This document shows positions 23,123 through 28,543 of a DNA stretch of 28,543 nt, piece after piece (the first letter of the stretch is position 1; each line of letters opens with the position of its first letter). The position numbers were made by a program, and so were the translations under genes. The notes under the pieces were generated by a model. That model made no database searches, had not been told where the DNA came from, and saw only the letters and a program-made list of their open reading frames with translations. The stretch is from Sphingopyxis alaskensis RB2256 (lineage in GTDB: Bacteria > Pseudomonadota > Alphaproteobacteria > Sphingomonadales > Sphingomonadaceae): positions 1 through 28,543 of the forward strand of contig NC_008036.1 in NCBI RefSeq assembly GCF_000013985.1, in the 5' to 3' direction.

Positions 23123-23364
23123 TGCACGAGCTGTCTCTTGCCCGGAATATTGTCGCCATTGTTGGTGATCACGCGCAGGGTCGGCGGGTGTCGCGTGTGC
23201 GCCTGGCAGTCGGCCCCTATGCCTGCGTAGAGCGCGAGGCGATCCGATTTTCATTCGAGGTGGCGAGCGAAGGTACGCTGCTCGAGAAGGCTGCACTCGA
23301 ATTTCTGGAAGGCGAGACCGACCAGTTCATCATCAAGGATTTCGATATGGAGGAAATGGCCTGA
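23122..23364 (+). CDS. hypA: Short HypA lacking the zinc domain
   Basis: HypA delivers nickel to the large subunit with HypB. This copy has the correct N-terminus ([14 protein letters not shown], with the nickel-binding His2) and the beta strands through [19 protein letters not shown]. It is only 80 aa, against about 113 for the family. The inserted zinc knuckle with two CxxC pairs is missing; the only cysteine is Cys35. The chain passes straight from [10 protein letters not shown] to [10 protein letters not shown], which matches the family's final strand, so this is an internal loss rather than a frameshifted end. It overlaps the transporter stop and the hypB start (ATGA-type joins), which suggests a functional gene. 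A separate protein at 8637-8852 has the missing Cys spacing. Confidence 0.88.
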   Translation: MHELSLARNIVAIVGDHAQGRRVSRVRLAVGPYACVEREAIRFSFEVASEGTLLEKAALEFLEGETDQFIIKDFDMEEMA

Positions 23365-24275
23365 TGTGCGGCACCTGCGGATGCACCGATCCTGACAACG
23401 AGATCGCGATGATTGACCCGGAAACCGGAAAGCGAGTGCTGCTTCGCAGCGGCGATGACCATTCCCACGATCATGACCACTCCCACGATCATGACCACTC
23501 CCACGATCACACTCATTCACACGATCATGATCATTCACACGGGCACCATCATCACCACCATCATGATCACGGGCATGACCATCACCACCACGGCGAACAA
23601 GCGGCGCGTGTATCACTGGAAACCGCCGTGCTTGACCGGAATGATCGCCAGGCGGCTCGCAACCGGGGCTGGTTCGAAGGGCGCGGTGTTGTCGCGCTCA
23701 ATCTCGTCAGTTCGCCAGGGGCTGGCAAGACGACCTTGCTCGAAACCACGATCCGGGCGCTGGAAGGAAGTCTGCCGATTGCCGTTATCGAGGGTGATCA
23801 ACAGACGGCCAATGACGCCACGCGCATTCGCGAAGCGGGGGCCCGTGCAATCCAGATCAACACTGGGGCCGGCTGTCACCTCGAAGCCGATATGGTTGCC
23901 CGCGCTGTTGAAGAACTCGCACCGAAATCCGGCTCGTTGCTGCTGATCGAGAATGTCGGCAATCTTGTTTGTCCGGCGATGTTCGATCTGGGTGAACGGA
24001 TGAAGGTCGCCGTTATCTCCACCCCGGAGGGCGAGGACAAGCCACTCAAATACCCGCACATGTTCCGCGCAGCAGAGCTGGTGTTGATCAACAAGATCGA
24101 CCTCGCCCCGCATGTTGGATTCGACGAGGCCGCATGCCGTGCAAACATCTCCGCAGTAAACCCCAATGCGCTCGTCTTGCTGGTTTCCGCCCGCACCGGT
24201 GAAGGGATGGACGCGTGGTACGATTTTCTGCGAGCAATGGCGTCAGCAGCCGCAGATGGCGGGTGCCTCATTTAG
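23364..24275 (+). CDS. hypB: Hydrogenase nickel-incorporation GTPase HypB
   Basis: A 303-aa GTPase that powers nickel insertion and stores the metal. The N-terminal high-affinity nickel motif is MCGTCGC (Cys2, Cys5, Cys7). Next comes a histidine tract with 27 His between residues 33 and 76, largely in HSHDHD units. The G domain has Walker [10 protein letters not shown] (116-124), the metal-binding CH (171-172) and Cys203, and the guanine-specificity motif NKID (243-246). The long His tract implies nickel storage as in rhizobial HypB proteins. It overlaps hypA and is the last gene of the operon; no clear Rho-independent terminator follows. Confidence 0.95.
   Translation: MCGTCGCTDPDNEIAMIDPETGKRVLLRSGDDHSHDHDHSHDHDHSHDHTHSHDHDHSHGHHHHHHHDHGHDHHHHGEQAARVSLETAVLDRNDRQAARNRGWFEGRGVVALNLVSSPGAGKTTLLETTIRALEGSLPIAVIEGDQQTANDATRIREAGARAIQINTGAGCHLEADMVARAVEELAPKSGSLLLIENVGNLVCPAMFDLGERMKVAVISTPEGEDKPLKYPHMFRAAELVLINKIDLAPHVGFDEAACRANISAVNPNALVLLVSARTGEGMDAWYDFLRAMASAAADGGCLI
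23463..23534 (+). repeat. Four imperfect 18-bp tandem repeats coding the HypB histidine tract
   Basis: Units at 23463-23480, 23481-23498, 23499-23516 and 23517-23534 follow the pattern TCCCACGATCATGACCAC. The first two are identical and the others diverge slightly. Each codes six residues of the HSHDHD type. The multiple of three keeps the frame, so copy number can change by slippage without breaking hypB. Confidence 0.85.
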
Positions 24276-24759
24276 GCGGGACTGCCCACGGGATTAAGAT
24301 CGTCATCTTGCCCTATCGAGGAATGGCGTCTTTCTTTAGTTTTAGCGCACAGACCGGACGGTCCGAAACCGGCCCAGATTCGGCCATTTCGGGTGGCCAG
24401 GTTAGGCAGGAAATGAATTTCTCGCTTTATGCAAACTCGAAATCGGCAACGGTCGCCATTGCGGCGGATTCTGAATTCGATTCGCGCGAAATCCGGCACC
24501 GGTGGCACAGGAATCCGTCGTCGCATGCGCTCATTCGCGCAAGGCTGGCTCAATATCAGGCCAACGCAGAATAATGTTCAGAACTGAAGCTGGCGATGTC
24601 GTTTATCCTACAAAGTCTTTAACCGTCCAGAATCCTTTCAAGTAACTCAAATCGCTAAGGATGCGTCTGAATTTCCGCTCGTTCGACCTCTTGCGTTACG
24701 TCGAAAAGTTCTCACTATGTTCCGTAGAGGGGCTGCCAATGTCAAAGTGAGAACGCCCA
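24276..24759. other. Non-coding stretch after hypB; no gene recognised
   Basis: About 480 bp. An open frame at 24215-24574 overlaps the hypB end in another frame, and one on the opposite strand (24272-24553) is Arg-rich. Neither has a good start signal or family resemblance, so I treat both as chance or as decayed DNA. There is no T-rich hairpin right after hypB. The composition becomes more AT-rich from about 24575. The right end holds an inverted repeat placed as a control site for the alpA-like gene (listed separately). Confidence 0.5.
24708..24754 (+). promoter_or_regulatory. 12-bp inverted repeat before the alpA-like gene
   Basis: GTTCTCACTATG (24708-24719) and CAAAGTGAGAAC (24743-24754) are reverse complements with one mismatch; the outer nine bases are perfect. 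The right arm ends 5 bp before the ATG at 24760. It could be the operator of the AlpA-like regulator, binding two dimers or forming a loop, or a recombination-directionality site. The symmetry is seen, the function is inferred. Confidence 0.55.
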
Positions 24760-24966
24760 ATGTCCAATACCGAACGCATTATCCGACTGAAGACCGTGCT
24801 CGACCGAACCGGTCTCTCCCGCTCCACCATCTATCGCAAGATCGCAGAGGGCACTTTCCCGACGCAGGTGAAAATTAGTGTCCACGGCGCGGGCTGGCAT
24901 GAGTCTGCTATAAATCGCTGGATCGCCGATCCCGTTCACTACCGCGAAGAAGATCTGGCTGAATGA
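24760..24966 (+). CDS. AlpA-family phage/island regulatory protein
   Basis: A 68-aa DNA-binding protein with the family pattern IIRLKTVLDRTGLSRSTIYR, KIAEGTFPTQVKIS and GWHESAINRWI. AlpA-type proteins are winged-helix regulators that activate excision or integrase genes of P4-like prophages and genomic islands. The stop overlaps the start of the next gene by 4 bp. It marks the right part of the locus as integrative-element DNA. It is intact, in contrast to the integrase downstream. Confidence 0.87.
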   Translation: MSNTERIIRLKTVLDRTGLSRSTIYRKIAEGTFPTQVKISVHGAGWHESAINRWIADPVHYREEDLAE

Positions 24967-25157
24967 GCGGTCAACGAACAGTCGAGCCGATCTGCGTCCG
25001 GGTCAATGATGCCGCACGCATGATCGGCGTCGGGCGCACAAAGCTCTACGAACTGATCTCCAGTGGCGAGCTCGAAACCATCAAGATTGGCAAGGCAACG
25101 CGCATCACGACAGCCAGTTTGCATAGGTTGGTGGAGCGGCATCGGGCATTGAACTGA
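24963..25157 (+). CDS. Excisionase-type helix-turn-helix protein
   Basis: A 64-aa protein of the excisionase/DNA-binding-domain family: VRVNDAARMIGVGRTKLYELI, then SSGELETIKIGKATRITTASLHRL. Such proteins bend DNA at attachment sites or act as small regulators. It overlaps the alpA-like gene (ATGA) and would form a two-gene unit with it. About 420 bp of repeat-bearing, non-coding DNA follow before the broken integrase. Confidence 0.85.
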   Translation: MSGQRTVEPICVRVNDAARMIGVGRTKLYELISSGELETIKIGKATRITTASLHRLVERHRALN

Positions 25158-25289
25158 CCAGGCCGCTAACTCGCAATTGGACAGCGTCAGACCGTACCAT
25201 TATGTTGCGATCAGGCGCAGCACGAACCACCCATTTATTCAGCTTTCCGGTCAAAACGCTGAACAGAACCACCGTTAAATGAACGAAAA

Positions 25290-25562
25290 TGTGGGGGAGA
25301 GTGTGGGGGAAGGCCTGCGTTTGTTCCAAGAACAGGATTGATATCAAAAGGTTATTTTTTCGGTTCGATTCAAGCCCTGCCACCACCCTCCGGTCCGAGA
25401 GCGTCTCCTGAAATGCTGGAAGCCGCAGAAGACCCAGGGTATTGTACCCCGGTCATTCCTTTGCGTCCCATGCCGTATCACTGCAGCGCAGCGAAAACTG
25501 TGGGGAGAATGTGGGGGTAAATTTTTCGACCCCTAGAAATCGGGCTTCCGAGTGTGGGGGGA
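25290..25562 (+). repeat. Cluster of TGTGGGGG direct repeats upstream of the integrase remnant
   Basis: The non-coding gap 25158-25578 holds TGTGGGGGA at 25290-25298 and 25302-25310, TGTGGGGA at 25499, TGTGGGGGT at 25510 and TGTGGGGGGA at 25553-25562. Two pairs are spaced 12 and 11 bp apart, about one helical turn. Short same-strand repeats just upstream of a tyrosine integrase are what integrase arm-binding sites look like. A GGGTTAACCC palindrome (25568-25577) directly precedes the integrase reading frame. No other gene is recognised in the gap. Confidence 0.6.
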
Positions 25563-25578
25563 AAACTGGGTTAACCCT

Positions 25579-26311
25579 ATGAAAAACCTGCGGCTTTGGC
25601 GGTCAAGGCAGCGTTGGCAAATCCTGGCACATATCAGGACGGCGACGGGCTGTTTCGGAAAGTCGATAAGCGGGGAGGGGCCTCTTTCTTCGGCTGCAAC
25701 GTGACGGCAAACGCCAGGATATCGGCCTGGGCAGCGCCAAGCTGCTTCCGCTCGCGGAGGCGCGTGAGAAAGCCAATGAACTTCGCAAGGCGGTCAAGAT
25801 CGACCGTCGCGATGTGCTCGCTGAGCGAAAGAGCGAAGCTGCCGCCAAGATGACGTTTCGCGACGCCGCACGCCAATATCATGGCGAGAATGCCGCCGGC
25901 TGGAAAAGCGCCATCCAGGCCCGCCAATGGCTCGCGGGCCTCGAGAGCCATGCTTTCCTGAAGTTGGGCGACCTTCCGACTGGGAGAATCTCCGCGGCGG
26001 ACATGATCGATGTGCTGTTGCCGATCTGGCAGGAAATCCCGAAACGGCGCGTCAGGTCCGTAACCGGATCTGCGTCGGCCTCGATTATGCGCACGCAAAA
26101 GGTTGGCGCTCCGGCGAAGCGCGGTCGGGCAATGGCAGTCTGAAAGCCGGATGCGGATTGCCCCGCTAGGTCAAATCGCGCGAGAATCGCAAGGCGATGC
26201 CCTACAGCGCGCTGACGGCCAGGCTTCCAATCGCGAGTTCGCGCGCCGCCGCTGTGCAACGCGCCCCCAAATGGTGATTGCAGCGGGCCAAGACGATGAA
26301 ACTGCGCCGAA
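25579..26311 (+). pseudogene. Tyrosine-recombinase integrase (P4-type), frameshifted and truncated
   Basis: Fragments of one integrase lie in successive frames. The N-terminal arm-binding part is ALAVKAALANPGTYQDGDGL followed by FRKVDKRGGASF. After a shift near 25690 come RLQRDGKRQDIGLGSAKLL, AVKIDRRDVLAERKSEAAAK and FRDAARQYHGENAAGWKS through LPIWQEIP. After another near 26040 come ETARQVRNRICVGLDYAHAK and GWRSGEARSGNGSLKAG. After a further shift (about 26160-26200) come ENRKAMPYSALTARL and IASSRAAAV. The catalytic domain with its Arg, His and Tyr residues is missing, and the frame is cut at the MITE boundary. The ATG at 25579 is itself out of frame with the first conserved block. The gene cannot make an active recombinase. 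Exact shift points are approximate. Confidence 0.85.
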
Positions 26312-26581
26312 CTAGGGTCAGGACCCATTAATTACCCGTTCGAGGCGTCGAAATGGCGAAGATATCGGGCCTTGGCGGGTGCAGCGGGTAGCATCGCTAC
26401 CCGCAAGGCCGCGAAGGTCCGAGATTGAAGCCATTTCGGCGTCCCTTCGGGATTTGACCGATTTTGCCCATGGCAGCGTCGAAAAGTCTTGAAATATATT
26501 CATATTCCTGCGCCTTTCCTCCTCGCCCTGAGCAAAATCGCCTCAAACCTCGAACGGGTAATTAATGGGTCCTGACCCTAG
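26312..26581. mobile_element. MITE-like element with perfect 34-bp terminal inverted repeats
   Basis: Positions 26312-26345 and 26548-26581 are perfect reverse complements over 34 bp, beginning CTAGGGTCAGGACCCATTAA. The 270-bp element has no transposase; its longest internal frame (61 aa) is not credible. The outermost CTAG (or TA) is a palindrome and could be the duplicated target site instead of part of the repeat. A strong internal hairpin, GCGGGTAGC-atc-GCTACCCGC, and other internal symmetry suggest a folded single strand. It lies exactly at the end of the integrase remnant. It is probably mobilised by a related insertion sequence elsewhere. Confidence 0.8.
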
Positions 26582-26637
26582 CCTTCCGGTCCCATCCAAC
26601 GCGCCCGACGCTTTATTGCGGATCAGGGAGAGGCGGT

Positions 26638-28125
26638 TCAGGCTGCGCGTCGCCGCGCCTCTGCGGCCCTGGCCAGTGGTTCTGCCAGATACTTTTTCAG
26701 TATCTTTCCATTGGGGTTGAGCGGCAGGCTGTCCATGATCACCAGCGTGCGCGGGACCTTGTTGTCCGCCAGATGTTCACGGCAGAATGAAAGGATTTCC
26801 TCGGTTTCGGCGGTTTTTCCCGGTCGCAGCGTCACCGCGGCGGCAATATCCTCCCCCAATATCTCATGCGGAATCCCGACGACCGCCGCCTGCTGGACGG
26901 CGGGGTGCAGGTGCAACACCGTTTCGATTTCCAGCGGCGTGATATTATAGCCGCCGCGAATGATCAGTTCCTTCGACCGCCCCGCCATGATCAGGTCGCC
27001 ATCCTCGTCGATGAAGCCAAGGTCGCCGGTTTTGGTCCAACCGCCCCGGAAGCTGTCGGCGGTCGCTTGCTCGTCGTTCCAGTATCGGCGGGGATGTTTT
27101 TGCCAGCCGTATATTTCACCGACCACGCCGACTGTGGTGATCACATTCCCCGCTTCGTCGCGAAGCTGCATATGCTTCGGCAATTTTCCGACGCAGCCGG
27201 GCTTCAGCACCTGTTCCGCGCTTGTCGTGCTTACCCCGACCCCGCCTTCGGACATACCATAGCTGTTGCGGATTCGCAGATGCGGCCACAGGTCCATCGC
27301 GCGCTTGACCGAATCATGCGGCAACGGCGCAGTGCCCGTCATCAGATATTTGACGCCCGAAAAATCATAATCGGGGGCATCGGGATGGTCGAGCACCAGC
27401 CGCAGCATCGAAGGCACCAGATAGACAAGATTCGGCCGCTTTTCGCGCACCAGGTCCAGAAAGCCCTTCGGATCGAACTTGGGCTGGGTGATCGCTGTCG
27501 CTCCGCCGCGCGCCGGAAGCATCACGATGCCGATGTTGCCGCCCGATCCCGTCAGCGGCAATGCATTCAGCGTCGAGCGCGAGCGGTCCATATTATAGCC
27601 GGTCACGCCGGTCATCAGGTCGGGATGAGAAATCACGACCCCCTTGATCTTTCCCGTGGTACCGGACGTGGCGAGGATTTCGGCGTCGGCCCCCGGATCG
27701 AGGCTGGCCTGGTCGGGAAGCGCCGTCAGGTTGCGGGGCATATCCTCGGCGTGCCAACAGGCCGCGAGTTTCAGATCCCTTACCCGATCGGGCGCGTCGG
27801 TGATGCAGAACCGCGGCTCGCACAGCGCGGCATATTCGGCGATCTCTTTGGGATTGAGGCGCGTGTTGATCGGGCAGGCGATGCCGCCGGCGCGAAACAC
27901 CGCAAAAACGGCAATTGCCATCTCCACTGCGTGGAAATTGCTGATCGGCAGAAAAACGCGATCGCCGGGCACCAGCCCGGCTGCGGCCAGGCCACCGGCG
28001 ACCTCGTCCACTTCGCGATCCCACTCGGCAAAGCTGATTTGCCGCCTCGTATCGTCGTGCGCGATCTCGTCAGCCTGATGCTGGGCGCGCACCTTCAAGG
28101 CGTCGCTGATGCGGCGAACTTCCAT
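26638..28125 (-). CDS. AMP-dependent acyl-CoA synthetase/ligase
   Basis: A 495-aa ANL-superfamily enzyme that activates a carboxylic acid with ATP and CoA. The P-loop-like motif is ATSGTTGKIKG (about 155-165). YGMSEGG, the GWTKTGDLGFIDEDG core and the hinge GRSKELIIRGGYNI follow, and the catalytic lysine lies in NPNGKILKKYL near the C-terminus. The substrate is not deducible; the sequence style is that of medium/long-chain or aromatic-acid CoA ligases. I give the ATG at 28125. A TTG at 28134 is in frame and closer to the AAGGGG purine run (28138-28143); neither spacing is ideal. It diverges from a MaoC-like dehydratase gene, which suggests a shared fatty- or aromatic-acid pathway outside the hydrogenase island. 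Confidence 0.9.
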   Translation of the reverse strand: MEVRRISDALKVRAQHQADEIAHDDTRRQISFAEWDREVDEVAGGLAAAGLVPGDRVFLPISNFHAVEMAIAVFAVFRAGGIACPINTRLNPKEIAEYAALCEPRFCITDAPDRVRDLKLAACWHAEDMPRNLTALPDQASLDPGADAEILATSGTTGKIKGVVISHPDLMTGVTGYNMDRSRSTLNALPLTGSGGNIGIVMLPARGGATAITQPKFDPKGFLDLVREKRPNLVYLVPSMLRLVLDHPDAPDYDFSGVKYLMTGTAPLPHDSVKRAMDLWPHLRIRNSYGMSEGGVGVSTTSAEQVLKPGCVGKLPKHMQLRDEAGNVITTVGVVGEIYGWQKHPRRYWNDEQATADSFRGGWTKTGDLGFIDEDGDLIMAGRSKELIIRGGYNITPLEIETVLHLHPAVQQAAVVGIPHEILGEDIAAAVTLRPGKTAETEEILSFCREHLADNKVPRTLVIMDSLPLNPNGKILKKYLAEPLARAAEARRRAA

Positions 28126-28166
28126 TGTAGGCAATATCCCCTTGCTTCGCTACAAGGCATGTATTA

Positions 28167-28183
28167 CCTAGTTATATAACTGG
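28167..28183. promoter_or_regulatory. Palindromic candidate operator between divergent genes
   Basis: AGTTATATAACT (28170-28181) is a perfect 12-bp palindrome within CC-T-...-GG flanks. It lies between the acyl-CoA synthetase (minus) and dehydratase (plus) starts. It is AT-rich in a GC-rich setting and overlaps where -10 boxes would be. A TetR- or MarR-type repressor is a typical ligand for such sites, but no regulator gene is in the window. Confidence 0.4.
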
Positions 28184-28201
28184 TGGCAAGGGAGATATGC
28201 C

Positions 28202-28543
28202 GTGGCGAATGCGAAAGCCGACATCAAACAGAGCGATGAGTGGCAAAAGGCCGTCGCCTATGAAATCACCGATGCGGACATTGAGCGGCAGCGCAAGCTG
28301 CTGGGCTTTGATCAGGCGGCCAAGACGCGCGAGTATATCACCGTCGCGACCGAGGATAATATCCGCAACTTCGCGCATGGTATAGGCGACGACAAGCCGC
28401 TCTATACCGACCCCGGCTATGCGAAGAAAACGCGTTGGGGCAGCGTGATTGCGCCCGGCATGATGGCGGGGATCATCAACAAGCCGATGCTCGGCGATCC
28501 GGTCCCCGACGAAATCAAGGCGCTTCGGAAAAGCCTTTTCAAG
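28202..28543 (+). CDS. MaoC-like/FAS1-type acyl dehydratase, N-terminus only (cut by window end)
   Basis: An open frame runs from GTG at 28202 to the window edge, giving 114 residues. Segments such as VATEDNIRNFAHGIGDDKPL, then YTDPGYAKKTRWGSVIAPGMM, match the N-terminal hot-dog domain of MaoC-type enoyl-CoA hydratases (FAS1-like dehydratase family). These enzymes hydrate 2-enoyl-CoA esters. GGGAG lies seven bases upstream of the GTG. It is divergent from the acyl-CoA synthetase and fits the same catabolic theme. The C-terminal half is outside the window. Confidence 0.8.
   Translation, partial: MANAKADIKQSDEWQKAVAYEITDADIERQRKLLGFDQAAKTREYITVATEDNIRNFAHGIGDDKPLYTDPGYAKKTRWGSVIAPGMMAGIINKPMLGDPVPDEIKALRKSLFK

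Noticed and set aside
23463..23600. Short regular repeats that could suggest a CRISPR array.
   Set aside because: The repeats are contiguous, in frame and code the histidine tract of HypB; there are no spacers.
24215..24574. A 119-aa plus-strand frame after hypB.
   Set aside because: It begins inside hypB in another frame, has no ribosome binding site and no family resemblance; it may be decayed DNA.
25361..25387. A GGTTCGATTC stretch followed by GCCACCACC, resembling the 3' end of a tRNA or tmRNA that could be an attachment core.
   Set aside because: The bases flanking the T-loop-like part do not pair into a T-arm and no acceptor or anticodon arm could be found upstream.
26866..28179. A 437-aa open frame antisense to the acyl-CoA synthetase.
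   Set aside because: It is a compositional shadow; the minus-strand gene has all the ANL motifs.

Overview
The window looks like a piece of an alphaproteobacterial genome, most likely from the Sphingomonadales. This rests on the high GC content, the traA/DUF6118/traC/traD mobilisation genes, and the AlpA/excisionase/P4-type integrase remnants typical of that group's genomic islands. The placement comes from gene content only, with no ribosomal or other marker to confirm it.

Left flank (1-5417): the cut N-terminus of a small membrane protein, a phytanoyl-CoA dioxygenase-like gene, then a plasmid-type mobilisation module. This module has a MOBQ/Ti-type TraA relaxase-helicase and a DUF6118 membrane protein on the minus strand, with divergent traC and traD on the plus strand. 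Between the two arms lies a convincing oriT: an inverted repeat followed by an IncQ/Ti-like nic sequence. The traG coupling gene expected after traD is absent.

Centre (5726-24275): a compact [NiFe]-hydrogenase locus with every gene on the plus strand. In order it holds a DUF3422 membrane protein, an NtrC-type sigma-54 activator, a small zinc-ribbon protein, and a sigma-54 promoter with upstream palindromes. These are followed by the hydrogenase small and large subunits, two tandem paralogous four-Cys (HiPIP-like) proteins, a maturation endopeptidase, an orphan 103-aa protein, a TPR protein and two tiny glycine-rich membrane proteins. The locus ends with a NifU-Rieske fusion, an NHL-repeat protein, HypF, HypC, a SIS-domain protein, HypD, HypE, a nickel transporter, a short HypA and a His-rich HypB. 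The absence of a Tat signal on the small subunit, the subunit sequence style and the Rieske/NHL/TPR accessory set point to a group 2a (Huc/Hup-type) uptake hydrogenase. Members of that group can oxidise trace or atmospheric H2. The likely logic is that the activator switches on hupSL through sigma-54, the Hyp proteins and nickel transporter build the active site, and the endopeptidase trims the large subunit. The HiPIP-like, Rieske and small membrane proteins would then carry electrons to the membrane.

Right flank (24276-28543): a non-coding stretch, alpA-like and excisionase-like genes preceded by an inverted repeat, a cluster of TGTGGGGG repeats, a frameshifted and truncated tyrosine integrase, and a 270-bp MITE with perfect 34-bp ends. 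Beyond this lie an acyl-CoA synthetase (minus) and a MaoC-like dehydratase cut by the window end (plus), diverging around a palindrome. The hydrogenase locus therefore sits between mobilisation genes and integrase remnants, as if carried in on an integrative/mobilisable element that has since decayed.

The most notable candidates for new biology are: the tandem HiPIP-like proteins beside a hydrogenase; a HypA lacking its zinc domain while a separate protein in the same locus has exactly the HypA-type Cys spacing; a 17-bp palindrome shared by the hydrogenase promoter and the regulator's own promoter; and the TPR plus two-microprotein module as a possible membrane-attachment device.
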